Origin: an uncultured Pelagibacteraceae bacterium
Lineage (GTDB): Bacteria > Pseudomonadota > Alphaproteobacteria > Pelagibacterales > Pelagibacteraceae
Assembly: GCA_902558225.1 (NCBI GenBank)
Contig: CACEDG010000003.1
Coordinates: forward strand, 1 to 64,000
Direction: 5' to 3'
Length of the DNA stretch: 64,000 nucleotides
The notes under the pieces were generated by a model, which was not told where the DNA came from, did no database searches, and saw only the letters and a list, made by a program, of their open reading frames with translations. The position numbers and the translations under genes are program-made. Positions 27,613 to 37,732 of the stretch are shown piece by piece (the stretch's first letter is position 1; every line of letters begins with the position of its first letter).

Positions 27613-30045
27613 ATGAAATCAAAAACTAAAGTTGTTGTAGTTGGAGGTGGTGTAGTAGGCGTAAGTGCTCTTTATCACCTAGCAAAAAAAGGCTGGTCAG
27701 ATGTTGTCTTAGTTGAAAGAAAAGAACTTACATCTGGATCAACTTGGCATGCAGCAGGCTTGCTCCCACTTTTTAATATGAGCTATTCTGTTGGCCAATT
27801 ACATAAATATGCAGTTAACCTTTATAAAACATTAGAAGAAGAAACAGGAAAAAATGTTGGCTTTAGTGTTGTTTCAAATATTCGTTTAGCAAGCACTAAA
27901 GATAGAATGGATGAATATCACCAATATGCAGGTGTTGCCAAAACGATTGGTGTTGATGTTAAATTCTTAACACCGCAACAAGTAAAAGAAATTTGGCCCC
28001 TATGTCATACAGATGATTTAGTTGGAGCTATTCAGCATCCAGAAGATGGATATATTCAACCAGCTGACTTAACACAGGCATTAGCAACAGGTGCAAGAAA
28101 TAGAGGAGCTGAGATTTACAGAAACACAGCTGTATTATCAATGAGACAAACTAAAGATGGATGGATAGTTGAAACAGACAAAGGATCAATTGAGTGTGAA
28201 CATGTAATTTCTTGTTCTGGAAATTTTGCAAGACAAACTGGAGAAATGGTTGGATTAGATATTCCAGTTATACCTGTAGAACATCAATACATTGTAACAG
28301 AACCACACCCTGAAATTCAAAAAAGAAAAAAAGCAGGTCTTCCTGAAATGGGAGTTTTAAGAGACAGTGATAGTAGATGGTATATGAGAGAAGAGGCTGG
28401 TGGATTAATTTTAGGTCCATATGAAGATGGAGCGCCTGCATGTTATATAGAAGGTCCATCAAAAGATTCTGAATATGAATTATTCCAAGAGGATTTGGAT
28501 AGACTTGCACCTCATATAGAAGGAGCAATTCATAGAGTGCCTGCTTTCGGAGAAGTTGGAGTAAAAAAAGTTTATAACGGTGCAATATGTTATACACCAG
28601 ATGGTAATCCTATTGTTGGTCCAGCTTGGGGATTAAAAAATTTTTGGATCAATGAGGGACATAGTTTTGGAATAACTGCAGCTGGCGGAGCAGGCTGGCA
28701 ATTAGCAGAATGGATCATTGATGGGGAACCAACAATAGATATGCTTGGGGTTGAACCAAGACGTTATGGAAATTACGCAACTAAATCTTATCTTAAGGCA
28801 AAAAATGAAGAAGCCTATAGTCATGTTTTTATTGTTCATTATCCTGATGAAGAAAGACCAGCAGCGAGACCTTTAAGAACATCACCTTGCTATGAGAGAA
28901 TGAAAGAATTAGGAGCTGTTTTTGGACAAAAATTTGGATGGGAAAGACCGAACTTTTTTGCAACTGATGGAATGGAACAAAAAGATGATTGGTCGTTTAG
29001 ACGATCAAAATGGTTTGATGCAATTAAAAAAGAATGTGAAAATGTAAAAAAAAATGTTGGTCTTTTAGATATGACTGCATTTGCAAAATGTAGAATTAAA
29101 GGACCAAAGGCTGAAGAATTTTTAGATTATTTAGTAGCTAACAAACTTCCAAAGAAAATTGGTAGAATTAATTTATGTCATGCACTTAATACTAAAGGGG
29201 GTGTTCATTCTGAATTTACAATTATGAAAGAAGCTGAGAATAGTTATTATTTGGTGTCAGCTGGAGCAAATTTAAGATTAGATCATGACTGGATACAAAA
29301 ATGGATGCCAACAGATGGTTCGGTAATATTTGAAGATTTAACTAACAGCACTGGTGTATTAGTCGTTGCTGGTCCAAAAGCTAGACAATTGATGCAAAAA
29401 GTTTCCACTGATGACTTTTCAAATGAGAATTTTAAATGGTTAACTGCTAAAAATGTCAATGTTGGTTATGCGCCTGTTAATGCAATGAGAGTAAATTTTG
29501 TCGGAGAGCTAGGCTGGGAATTGCATCACCCAATTGAATACCAAAATCATATTTTTGATAAGTTAATGGAAGCTGGAAAAGATTTGGGATTAAAACCTTT
29601 TGGAATAAGAGCAATGAACAGTTTAAGAGTTGAAAAATCATATAAACTCGTTGGAACTGAATTATCAATTGAATATTCACCTTACGAGTCCGGACTAGAT
29701 AGATTTATCCACCCTAACAAAGGTAATTTTATTGGACTTGAAGCCTTAAATAAATGGAGAGAAAAAGGTTTTGATAATAAGTTGGTAACATTGGAAGTTC
29801 ATAACACCACTGACTCAGATGTGCTGGGTAATAATCCAATCTATAAAGATGATAAAGTTGTTGGAAGAGCAACAGGTGGAGAATATGGATTTAGATTAGA
29901 TAAATCAATTGCACTAGCGATGGTAAAACCTAATTTAGCAAATGTTGGAGAAAAACTTAAAGTTGATATTCTCGGTAAAATGTATGAAGCTACAATACTT
30001 GATGAAAGCCCTTATGATGCAGAAAATAAATTGTTGAGAGCTTAA
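27613..30045 (+). CDS. Dimethylglycine dehydrogenase-like FAD/GcvT protein
   Basis: [26 protein letters not shown] (candidate covalent-FAD His), C-terminal GcvT domain; followed by etfBA and ETF-QO. Confidence 0.85.
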   Translation: MKSKTKVVVVGGGVVGVSALYHLAKKGWSDVVLVERKELTSGSTWHAAGLLPLFNMSYSVGQLHKYAVNLYKTLEEETGKNVGFSVVSNIRLASTKDRMDEYHQYAGVAKTIGVDVKFLTPQQVKEIWPLCHTDDLVGAIQHPEDGYIQPADLTQALATGARNRGAEIYRNTAVLSMRQTKDGWIVETDKGSIECEHVISCSGNFARQTGEMVGLDIPVIPVEHQYIVTEPHPEIQKRKKAGLPEMGVLRDSDSRWYMREEAGGLILGPYEDGAPACYIEGPSKDSEYELFQEDLDRLAPHIEGAIHRVPAFGEVGVKKVYNGAICYTPDGNPIVGPAWGLKNFWINEGHSFGITAAGGAGWQLAEWIIDGEPTIDMLGVEPRRYGNYATKSYLKAKNEEAYSHVFIVHYPDEERPAARPLRTSPCYERMKELGAVFGQKFGWERPNFFATDGMEQKDDWSFRRSKWFDAIKKECENVKKNVGLLDMTAFAKCRIKGPKAEEFLDYLVANKLPKKIGRINLCHALNTKGGVHSEFTIMKEAENSYYLVSAGANLRLDHDWIQKWMPTDGSVIFEDLTNSTGVLVVAGPKARQLMQKVSTDDFSNENFKWLTAKNVNVGYAPVNAMRVNFVGELGWELHHPIEYQNHIFDKLMEAGKDLGLKPFGIRAMNSLRVEKSYKLVGTELSIEYSPYESGLDRFIHPNKGNFIGLEALNKWREKGFDNKLVTLEVHNTTDSDVLGNNPIYKDDKVVGRATGGEYGFRLDKSIALAMVKPNLANVGEKLKVDILGKMYEATILDESPYDAENKLLRA

Positions 30046-30794
30046 TGAAAATTTTAGTCGCAGTAAAAAGAGTAATTGATTATAACGTTCAAGTAAGAGT
30101 GAAAGAAGATAACACGGGTGTTGTTACAGATAACGTTAAAATGTCTACTAATCCACCGGATGATAATGCAATTGAAGAAGCAGTTAAAATTAAGGAAGCT
30201 GGTAAAGCTACTGAAGTAATTGCTGTTAGTATTGGTGAAGAAAAAGCTCAAGAGACTGTTCGTAAAGCTTTAGCTGTTGGAGCTGATAGAGGAATTTTAG
30301 TTAAGGCTGAAGGTATTATAGAGCCTTTAGCAGTTTCAAAACTTTTGCAAAAAATAGTTGAAAAAGAAAAACCAGATTTAGTTTTTATGGGAAAACAAGC
30401 AATCGATGATGATTGTAATCAAACAGGACAAATGTTAAGTGCTTTGTTAAATTGGCCTCAAGCAACTTTTGCATCAAAAATTGAAATTAAAGATAAAAAA
30501 TTAGAGGTCACAAGAGAGATTGACGAGGGTCTTGAGACAATTGAAATCAATATACCTGCAATTGTTACATGTGATCTAAGATTAAATGAACCAAGATATG
30601 CTTCTTTACCTAATATTATGAAAGCTAAGAAAAAACCTATTGAACAACTAAATGCGTCAGATTTAGGAGTAGATACTTCTCCAAGAATCGAGCAAATTAA
30701 AGTTGAAGAGCCTCCAAAGCGAAAAGCTGGAATAAAAGTTTCTAGTGTAGCTGAGTTGGTTCAAAAATTAAAAAATGAAGCAAAGGTAATATAA
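30045..30794 (+). CDS. etfB: Electron transfer flavoprotein beta subunit
   Basis: [35 protein letters not shown]. Confidence 0.96.
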   Translation: MKILVAVKRVIDYNVQVRVKEDNTGVVTDNVKMSTNPPDDNAIEEAVKIKEAGKATEVIAVSIGEEKAQETVRKALAVGADRGILVKAEGIIEPLAVSKLLQKIVEKEKPDLVFMGKQAIDDDCNQTGQMLSALLNWPQATFASKIEIKDKKLEVTREIDEGLETIEINIPAIVTCDLRLNEPRYASLPNIMKAKKKPIEQLNASDLGVDTSPRIEQIKVEEPPKRKAGIKVSSVAELVQKLKNEAKVI

Positions 30795-31748
30795 ATGTCA
30801 GTTTTATTAATAGCAGAACATAATAATAAAGAACTAAGACCTTTTACTCTAAACGCTGTAACTGCTGCATCACAAATTGATGGTGATGTTCATGCAGTAA
30901 TTATAGGTCAAAATTGTGATGAAGCTGCTAAATCTTTGTCAGAATTACCGTTAATAAAAAAAGTTATTCACGTAGATGCACCTCACTACCAAAATTTTGT
31001 TGCTGAAAATTTTGCACCTGTGATTGTAAAATTAGCTGAAAATTATTCTCATGTTGTGTGTTCAGCTAATACTTTTGGTAAAAACTTGATGCCAAGAATT
31101 GCAGCTGCCTTAGATACATCGCAAATTAGTGATATTATCAAAGTCATATCTCCTGATACTTTCTTAAGACCAATTTATGCTGGAAATGCTTTTGCGACTG
31201 TAAAAAGTAATGATACAAAAAAATGTGTCACAATAAGACCAACTTCATTTGACCCATGTGAAAGTTCTGGTGGATCTGCTGTAATTGAAAAAGCTGAGCC
31301 AGGTGAAGAATTTGGACATACAAAATTTATTAAAAGAGAAGAAATTAAATCTGATAGACCTGAACTTGGAACTGCAAGAGTCGTTATTTCCGGAGGCAGA
31401 GGGATGCAAAATGGTGATAATTTTAAGTTGATTACTTCAATTGCAGATAAATTAAATGCAGCAATTGGTGCATCTAGAGCTGCTGTTGATGCAGGTTATA
31501 TAAGTAATGATCATCAGGTTGGTCAAACTGGTAAAGTAGTAGTACCTGATTTATATATTGCTGTTGGAATTTCAGGAGCTATTCAACATTTAGCAGGCAT
31601 GAAAGAAAGTAAAGTAATAGTTGCAATAAATAAAGATGGTGAGGCACCTATTTTCAGTGTTGCTGATTATGGTTTAGAAGCTGATCTTTTTGAAGCACTG
31701 CCACAATTCTTAGAAGAATTGAACAAATTAAACACTATACAAAAATAA
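30795..31748 (+). CDS. etfA: Electron transfer flavoprotein alpha subunit
   Basis: C-terminal VVISGGRGM, GASRAAVDAGYISNDHQVGQTGKVV, YIAVGISGAIQHLAGM. Confidence 0.97.
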   Translation: MSVLLIAEHNNKELRPFTLNAVTAASQIDGDVHAVIIGQNCDEAAKSLSELPLIKKVIHVDAPHYQNFVAENFAPVIVKLAENYSHVVCSANTFGKNLMPRIAAALDTSQISDIIKVISPDTFLRPIYAGNAFATVKSNDTKKCVTIRPTSFDPCESSGGSAVIEKAEPGEEFGHTKFIKREEIKSDRPELGTARVVISGGRGMQNGDNFKLITSIADKLNAAIGASRAAVDAGYISNDHQVGQTGKVVVPDLYIAVGISGAIQHLAGMKESKVIVAINKDGEAPIFSVADYGLEADLFEALPQFLEELNKLNTIQK

Positions 31749-31773
31749 TATAATCTGTAAAAAATTGTCAATT

Positions 31774-33393
31774 ATGTCCAGAGAGACGATGGAATATGAT
31801 GTTGTAATAGTTGGTGGAGGTCCATCGGGACTATCTACAGCAATAAAACTTAAACAATTAGATCCAAATTTAAATGTTTGTTTATTAGAAAAAGCATCAG
31901 AGATAGGTGCGCATATTTTAAGTGGAAATGTTTTTGAAACTAGAGCCTTAGATGAACTCTTGCCAAATTGGCGAGAGCTTAATTCACCAATCAAAACAAA
32001 AGTAACAAAAGAAAAATTTTTGTTTTTAGGCAAAAAAAGATCTCTTAGCTGGCCAACCTGGTTACTGCCATCAGTACAGCAAAATCATAACAACTATATC
32101 ATTAGCTTAGCAAACTTATGTAGATGGCTTGCAGAACAGGCTGAGTCATTAGGTGTAGAAATTTTTCCAGGTTTTCCAGCAAATGAAATTTTATATAATG
32201 ATGATGGCTCTGTAAAAGGTGTAGCTACTCAAGATATGGGGATTGATAAAGATGGAAATAAAAAAGATAGTTTCGAACCTGGTATAGAATTATTAGGTAA
32301 AGTTACAGTTTTTGCTGAAGGCTGTAGAGGTCATTTAGGAAAAAAGTTAATTAAAAAATTTGAGCTAGATAAAAATAAAGATCCTCAACAATATGGAATT
32401 GGTTTTAAAGAAATTTGGGAGATAGATGAAAAAAATCATGAGGAAGGATTAGTAATGCACACAGCAGGCTGGCCGTTAGATAACAATACTTATGGTGGTA
32501 GTTTTATGTATCACGCAGAAAACAAACAAGTATTTTTAGGCTATGTGATAGGTCTAGATTATCAAAACCCACACCTATCTCCATTTGATGAATTTCAAAG
32601 ATTTAAAACACATCCAGCTATAAAGAAAATTATCGAAGGTGGAAAAAGAATTTCTTATGGTGCCAGAGCTTTGATAGAGGGAGGTTTCCAAAGTTTACCA
32701 AAAATGTTTATGCCAGGTGCTTTATTAATTGGATGTGATGCTGGAACTTTGAATATGCCAAAAATTAAAGGGTCTCATACAGCGATGAAAAGTGGAATTA
32801 TCGCTGCTGAAACTATTATTCAAAATATTAAAGAAAAAAAAGACCTTTCAATTTATGAAGATAATTTTAAAAAAAGTTGGCTATATGAAGAGTTATACAA
32901 AGCTAGAAATGTAAAACCAAGTTTTAGTTGGGGTTTAATTCTAGGTATTATTTTTACAGGTATTGATCAAATTTTGTTTCGAGGCAAATTACCATTTACT
33001 TTAAAACATAAGCATGCTGATCATGAAACCTTAAAATTAGCAAGTGAAATGCCAAAAATTGATTACCCCAAACCTGACAATGTAATTACTTTTGACAAGA
33101 CGACCTCAGTTTACTTAACAGGTACTAATCATGCAGATAATCAACCAGTCCATTTGCAATTAAAAGATCCTAATTTACCAATAAATTATACTTTAGAAAA
33201 ATATGACGAACCTGCCCAAAGATATTGTCCAGCTGGAGTATATGAGGTGCAAATAGAAAACGGATCTAATAAATTTGTTATAAATTCACAAAATTGTATT
33301 CATTGCAAAACTTGTGATATTAAAGAACCATCACAAAATATCACTTGGGTTACTCCTGAAGGTGGGGGTGGTCCTAAATATGGAAATATGTAA
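31774..33393 (+). CDS. Electron transfer flavoprotein-ubiquinone oxidoreductase
   Basis: GGGPSGLSTAIKLKQ, C-terminal 4Fe-4S segment NCIHCKTCDIKEPSQNITWVTPEGGGGPKYGNM. Confidence 0.95.
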   Translation: MSRETMEYDVVIVGGGPSGLSTAIKLKQLDPNLNVCLLEKASEIGAHILSGNVFETRALDELLPNWRELNSPIKTKVTKEKFLFLGKKRSLSWPTWLLPSVQQNHNNYIISLANLCRWLAEQAESLGVEIFPGFPANEILYNDDGSVKGVATQDMGIDKDGNKKDSFEPGIELLGKVTVFAEGCRGHLGKKLIKKFELDKNKDPQQYGIGFKEIWEIDEKNHEEGLVMHTAGWPLDNNTYGGSFMYHAENKQVFLGYVIGLDYQNPHLSPFDEFQRFKTHPAIKKIIEGGKRISYGARALIEGGFQSLPKMFMPGALLIGCDAGTLNMPKIKGSHTAMKSGIIAAETIIQNIKEKKDLSIYEDNFKKSWLYEELYKARNVKPSFSWGLILGIIFTGIDQILFRGKLPFTLKHKHADHETLKLASEMPKIDYPKPDNVITFDKTTSVYLTGTNHADNQPVHLQLKDPNLPINYTLEKYDEPAQRYCPAGVYEVQIENGSNKFVINSQNCIHCKTCDIKEPSQNITWVTPEGGGGPKYGNM

Positions 33394-33561
33394 TTAGTTA
33401 TAGAAAAGATTTATTAAAACTATAATTATTCCAATAATTCCTGCCCAAATCATCAAATTTTTGAAAAAAACTTTTTTATTTCTATTAGCATAATAAAAAC
33501 CTGGAAAAACTAAAGCTATTACCAGTAAGAGATATATGGTTGATAAAATTTCGTCACTCAT
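33394..33561 (-). CDS. 55-aa two-TM small membrane protein, absent from ORF track
   Basis: MSDEILSTIYLLLVIALVFPGFYYANRNKKVFFKNLMIWAGIIGIIIVLINLFYN; fills the gap exactly up to the ETF-QO stop. Confidence 0.6.
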   Translation of the reverse strand: MSDEILSTIYLLLVIALVFPGFYYANRNKKVFFKNLMIWAGIIGIIIVLINLFYN

Positions 33562-33574
33562 TCAAATATTTATT

Positions 33575-33949
33575 TCACGATAGATCAATTGCAAATTTCT
33601 TGAGAGTTTCGATAGGTAGAATTTTTAAAGTATTTTCATGGGTTCTTTTTAAATAAATAGGACAACCTTTTCCCGCCTCAACAGCTCTAGCATACCATGT
33701 TGCACAAACACACCAACCATCCCCATCTTTTAAACCTGGAAAACCGTATTCAGGATGAGGTGTAATTAAGTCATTACCAGCGGCTTTACACCACTCTAAG
33801 AACTCCGTTGTCACTTTAGCACAGACAGTATGTAATCCATGGTCATTGTCATCTGTGTTGCAACATCCATCTCTATACCATCCAGTTAATGGATCTAAAG
33901 AGCACTCTTCCAAAGGAGCACCAAGAACATTTTTTTGCGATTTACTCAA
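33575..33949 (-). CDS. DUF2237-family protein
   Basis: NVLGAPLEECSLDPLTGWYRDGCC, HTVCAKVTTEFLEWCKAAGNDLITPHPEYGFPGLKDGDGWCVCA. Confidence 0.85.
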   Translation of the reverse strand: MSKSQKNVLGAPLEECSLDPLTGWYRDGCCNTDDNDHGLHTVCAKVTTEFLEWCKAAGNDLITPHPEYGFPGLKDGDGWCVCATWYARAVEAGKGCPIYLKRTHENTLKILPIETLKKFAIDLS

Positions 33950-34581
33950 TATTTACCGTAAACATCATAAATTCTTTCATCTATCGTTGCATTAAACGAA
34001 ATAGATCTTCTCTCTTCTTCCGTTCCTTTGAAAGGATAAACAGTATGCATTACATAATGAGGAAAAAAATAAAAATCTCCAACCTCTGGTTTTATTTCAT
34101 ACATTGATCTTGATAAAAACATATTAGAACCGTGAATTAAATTTAAGTTTCCTCCAGAATACTTCTTGTCACCCTTGTCTTGTAAATGGCTACCTAGAGT
34201 TTTTGGAACTTTTAAAAAACCAGCACCAGAGATATGACCTGAGTGCCAATGAATTGGATTGTATTCATTTTTAAATTGTCTAACTATCCAAGAACTTGTA
34301 ACATTAAATTCAGTTATTTTTTTTCCAGTTTCAAATTTTATCCATTGCGAAGTTACATTTGCTAAAAATCCTAACCAGCCGATTTTTTTTGCAAATTCTC
34401 CCTCTAACTGGAATTCTTGAGTTACATCTCCAGCTAATTTAGGTCCAAGGTCTAACTTTTTAGCTTTTTCTTTATCTTCAATAATTTTATCCACATATTC
34501 ATTTAAATCGTTCAAAAGTTTTTCAGGGATTTTTGCTTTTACGATTGAAGGTCCAAACGTTTTAATAAATTTTGCTTCCAT
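33946..34581 (-). CDS. Putative 2-oxoglutarate/Fe(II)-dependent oxygenase
   Basis: IHWHSG...FLKVPKTLGSH, FPHYVMHTVYPFKGTEEERRSISFN, consistent with a 2OG-FeII fold. Confidence 0.75.
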   Translation of the reverse strand: MEAKFIKTFGPSIVKAKIPEKLLNDLNEYVDKIIEDKEKAKKLDLGPKLAGDVTQEFQLEGEFAKKIGWLGFLANVTSQWIKFETGKKITEFNVTSSWIVRQFKNEYNPIHWHSGHISGAGFLKVPKTLGSHLQDKGDKKYSGGNLNLIHGSNMFLSRSMYEIKPEVGDFYFFPHYVMHTVYPFKGTEEERRSISFNATIDERIYDVYGKY

Positions 34582-34583
34582 CT

Positions 34584-35051
34584 TTAAATTTTAGTTGGAT
34601 TAGGTTGATCTTTATAAACTTTTTTAGGATCAAATTTTTTTTCTTTTTCTAAAAATTTCATCTCAATTTTTCTACCGTTTTCTATGGGACCAAGTGGAAC
34701 TTCTCTATAAAAACAAGATCTGTAACCTACATGACAACTTGCTCCATCCCCAATATCCACTGTAAGCCAAATAGAGTCTTGATCATCATCAATTCTAATT
34801 TCTTTAACTAATTGAGTAAAACCACTTGTTTTTCCTTTATGCCAAATTGCATTTCTAGAACGACTAAAATAATGAGCTTCTTTAGTCTCAATAGTTTTTT
34901 TTAAAGCTTCAACATTCATATATCCGTGCATCAATATATCTCTCGTTTTTGAGCACATTGTGATAACTGGAATTAAACCATCATTATCAAATTTTGGAGA
35001 AAGAAGATTTCCCTCTTCAATTTCTTCTACATTTTCTCTTTTTTTAAACAT
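34584..35051 (-). CDS. hisI: Phosphoribosyl-AMP cyclohydrolase
   Basis: SRSRNAIWHKGKTSGFTQLVKEIRIDDDQDSIWLTVD, CHVGYRSCFYR. Confidence 0.95.
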   Translation of the reverse strand: MFKKRENVEEIEEGNLLSPKFDNDGLIPVITMCSKTRDILMHGYMNVEALKKTIETKEAHYFSRSRNAIWHKGKTSGFTQLVKEIRIDDDQDSIWLTVDIGDGASCHVGYRSCFYREVPLGPIENGRKIEMKFLEKEKKFDPKKVYKDQPNPTKI

Positions 35052-35127
35052 AATTGGTAATTATGTAGCACATATCTGGATATATTAAATATTTTAAAAA
35101 TTACTATTTATAGGTATAAAACGTCCA

Positions 35128-35742
35128 ATGAAAATTGTTAAAAATACCGAGAATAATAATGATCCCAAGAAAGTATCTGACAAAGATGCTGAAGATGCAT
35201 TTAAAACAATTTTAACATGGATGGGAGAAGACCCTAACAGAGAAGGATTGTTAGAAACTCCAAAAAGAGTTGTAAAAGCCTTTAAAGAATATTTTAAGGG
35301 TTACAAAGAGGATCCTAACCAAATATTGGACAAAACTTTTGGTGATGTTGAGGGATATGACGATATGGTTATTCAAAAAAATATTTCAGTTCAAAGCCAC
35401 TGTGAACATCATATGGCTCCAATTATAGGTAAAGCACATGTTGCATACATCCCAAAAGATCGAGTAGTTGGGTTAAGTAAGTTAGCAAGAGTAGTAGAAG
35501 TTTTTTCAAAAAGATTACAAACTCAAGAGAGATTAACTATGCAAATAGCGAATACCCTAATGCAATCACTTGATGCAAAAGGTGTTGCTGTCACAATAGA
35601 TTCAACTCATCAATGTATGACAATGAGGGGTATTAAAAAAGAACAAGCTTCAACAGTGACAAATTATTATTTAGGTCAATTTAAAGAAGATCTTAGTTAT
35701 CAAAATAGATACTTAAGATTTATCAGTATAAGCAAAGAATAA
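35128..35742 (+). CDS. folE: GTP cyclohydrolase I
   Basis: NREGLLETPKRV, SHCEHHMAPIIGKAHVAYIPK, STHQCMTMRGIKK. Confidence 0.97.
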   Translation: MKIVKNTENNNDPKKVSDKDAEDAFKTILTWMGEDPNREGLLETPKRVVKAFKEYFKGYKEDPNQILDKTFGDVEGYDDMVIQKNISVQSHCEHHMAPIIGKAHVAYIPKDRVVGLSKLARVVEVFSKRLQTQERLTMQIANTLMQSLDAKGVAVTIDSTHQCMTMRGIKKEQASTVTNYYLGQFKEDLSYQNRYLRFISISKE

Positions 35743-35743
35743 A

Positions 35744-36745
35744 GTGTCAGACAAATTTAAAGCATTAGTTTTAAATCAAGAAGGTGACAATTTTACTAGG
35801 GAAATAAAATCATTAGATAAAAGTTTTTTAAAACACGGTGATGTAACTATCAAAGTAGAATATTCAGATCTTAATTTTAAAGATGGAATGATCTTAAAAA
35901 ATGGTGGAAGATTAGTAAAAGAATTCCCACATATCCCTGGGATTGATTTTTCAGGAACTGTTTTAGAAAGTGAGAATTCAAAGTTTAAATCAGGCGATGA
36001 AGTTATCTTAACAGGTTTTAGAGTTGGAGAAATTTTTTATGGCGGCTATTCTCAAATTGCAAAAGTTAACGGAGATTTTCTAGTAAAAAAACCAACTGAT
36101 TTGACAAGCAAGCAAGCAATGATTTTAGGAACGGCTGGATTTACGTCGCTAATGGCTGCATTTGCAATTAAAGCAAGAGAAGAAATATTACTTGGCGCAA
36201 AAGTAAACGATGTCTTGGTGACAGGTGCTTCTGGTGGAGTTGGAAGTATTGCAGTTATGATATTAAATAAAATGGGATACAATGTTACAGCTGTATCAGG
36301 AAAAGATTCTAAAATTGATTACTTAAAGTCACTAGGTGCCAAAAACGTTATAAATCGTAGTGAATTTGATAAAGATCCAAAACTTATAGACAAAGGTTTA
36401 TGGGATGGAGTAGTTGATACAGTTGGTGGTAAAATTTTAGCTAACGCAATAGTCCAAACTAATTCGAATGGTATTATTGCTGTTTGTGGTAATGCTAGTA
36501 CTAATGAACTTAATACCAATGTAATTCCATTTATGTTACGAGGAATAAAACTTTGGGGAATGGACTCGGCAAATTGTAGTATTAAAAGAAGAGAATTTAT
36601 TTGGGGCGAAGCAGCAAAACTAATTGACTTTAATTTAATAGAAAAATCAGTTCAAACAGTTAGCTTAGAGGAGTTAATTGAAACTTATCCTAAAATATTA
36701 AAAGGTGAAATTTCTGGAAGGGTTTTAGTTGATTTAAATAAATAA
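35744..36745 (+). CDS. acuI: Acrylyl-CoA reductase-like quinone oxidoreductase (AcuI/YhdH family)
   Basis: SDLNFKDGMILKNGG, PHIPGIDFSGTV, TGASGGVGSIAVMILNKMGYNV; GTG start. Confidence 0.82.
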   Translation: MSDKFKALVLNQEGDNFTREIKSLDKSFLKHGDVTIKVEYSDLNFKDGMILKNGGRLVKEFPHIPGIDFSGTVLESENSKFKSGDEVILTGFRVGEIFYGGYSQIAKVNGDFLVKKPTDLTSKQAMILGTAGFTSLMAAFAIKAREEILLGAKVNDVLVTGASGGVGSIAVMILNKMGYNVTAVSGKDSKIDYLKSLGAKNVINRSEFDKDPKLIDKGLWDGVVDTVGGKILANAIVQTNSNGIIAVCGNASTNELNTNVIPFMLRGIKLWGMDSANCSIKRREFIWGEAAKLIDFNLIEKSVQTVSLEELIETYPKILKGEISGRVLVDLNK

Positions 36746-37638
36746 TGGATTGGGATAAACTTAAGATTTTTCATGCAGTAGCGGAGGCCGGAAGTTTTAC
36801 TAATGCCACTGTAAACTTAAATCTGAGTCAATCTGCAATTAGTAGACAAATTCAATCTTTAGAACAGGATTTAAAGGTACAATTATTCGAAAGACATGCA
36901 AGAGGTCTTACACTTACAGAAAACGGAGAATATGTTTTTAAAACTGCTCATGAAGTTATCAGCAAATTAAAAGAAGTTGAAACTTCTCTAGGAGACCAAA
37001 AAAATAAACCAACTGGAAAATTAACAATCACAACAGTTAGAAGTTTTGGTACACATTGGTTAACACCAAGAATTGAAGAATTTATGCGTCTTAACCCTGA
37101 GGTAGAAATAGAGCTTATTTTTGAGGATAAAGAGCTAGATTTAAGCACTAGACAAGCTGATATTGGTATTTTTATGAGAAGACCAAAACAACTTAATTAT
37201 ATTCAAAAAAAATTAATTGACCTTAAGTACTTTATATATGGTTCAAATAAGTATTTAGAGAAACATGGTATGCCTAAGACTATAGCTGATTTAAATAAGC
37301 ATAAATTTATATCTTTTGGAAAAGGGGCACCATCACCAGTTTATAATCCAGATTGGGCGCTAAAATTAGGAATGCATGATGGTAAAAAGCGAAAGACTAT
37401 TATGAAGGTAAATAGCGTAATGGGACTGCTTTTAGCAGTAGAGGCTGGTGTTGGTTTAGCTGCATTACCAGAATATCTTGTCAGTAATTCGAGAAATATA
37501 ATTAAAGTTCTCCCAAAATCAGAAGGACCAATAACAGAAGCACACTTTGTGTATCCACAATCACTAAAAAACACAGCTAGAGTTACAGCTTTCAGAAATT
37601 TCTTATTTAGCAAAATAGGTGATTGGAAGTCCCAGTAG
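36745..37638 (+). CDS. LysR-family transcriptional regulator
   Basis: N-terminal HTH KIFHAVAEAGSFTNATVNLNLSQSAISRQIQSLE; start codon shares a base with the acuI stop. Confidence 0.93.
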   Translation: MDWDKLKIFHAVAEAGSFTNATVNLNLSQSAISRQIQSLEQDLKVQLFERHARGLTLTENGEYVFKTAHEVISKLKEVETSLGDQKNKPTGKLTITTVRSFGTHWLTPRIEEFMRLNPEVEIELIFEDKELDLSTRQADIGIFMRRPKQLNYIQKKLIDLKYFIYGSNKYLEKHGMPKTIADLNKHKFISFGKGAPSPVYNPDWALKLGMHDGKKRKTIMKVNSVMGLLLAVEAGVGLAALPEYLVSNSRNIIKVLPKSEGPITEAHFVYPQSLKNTARVTAFRNFLFSKIGDWKSQ

Positions 37639-37657
37639 ACTGCGACATTATTGCGAT

Positions 37658-37694
37658 TGATAATCATTCTCAATGAGAATAGTTCTCATTCTCA
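37658..37694 (+). promoter_or_regulatory. Fur-box-like overlapping palindrome array upstream of the iron ABC operon
   Basis: TGATAATCATTCTCAATGAGAATAGTTCTCATTCTCA: successive 7-1-7 half-sites on an 8-bp register. Confidence 0.75.
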
Positions 37695-37732
37695 TTAAAT
37701 CATGCGGAAGAACTAAGAATAATGGAGAATAA

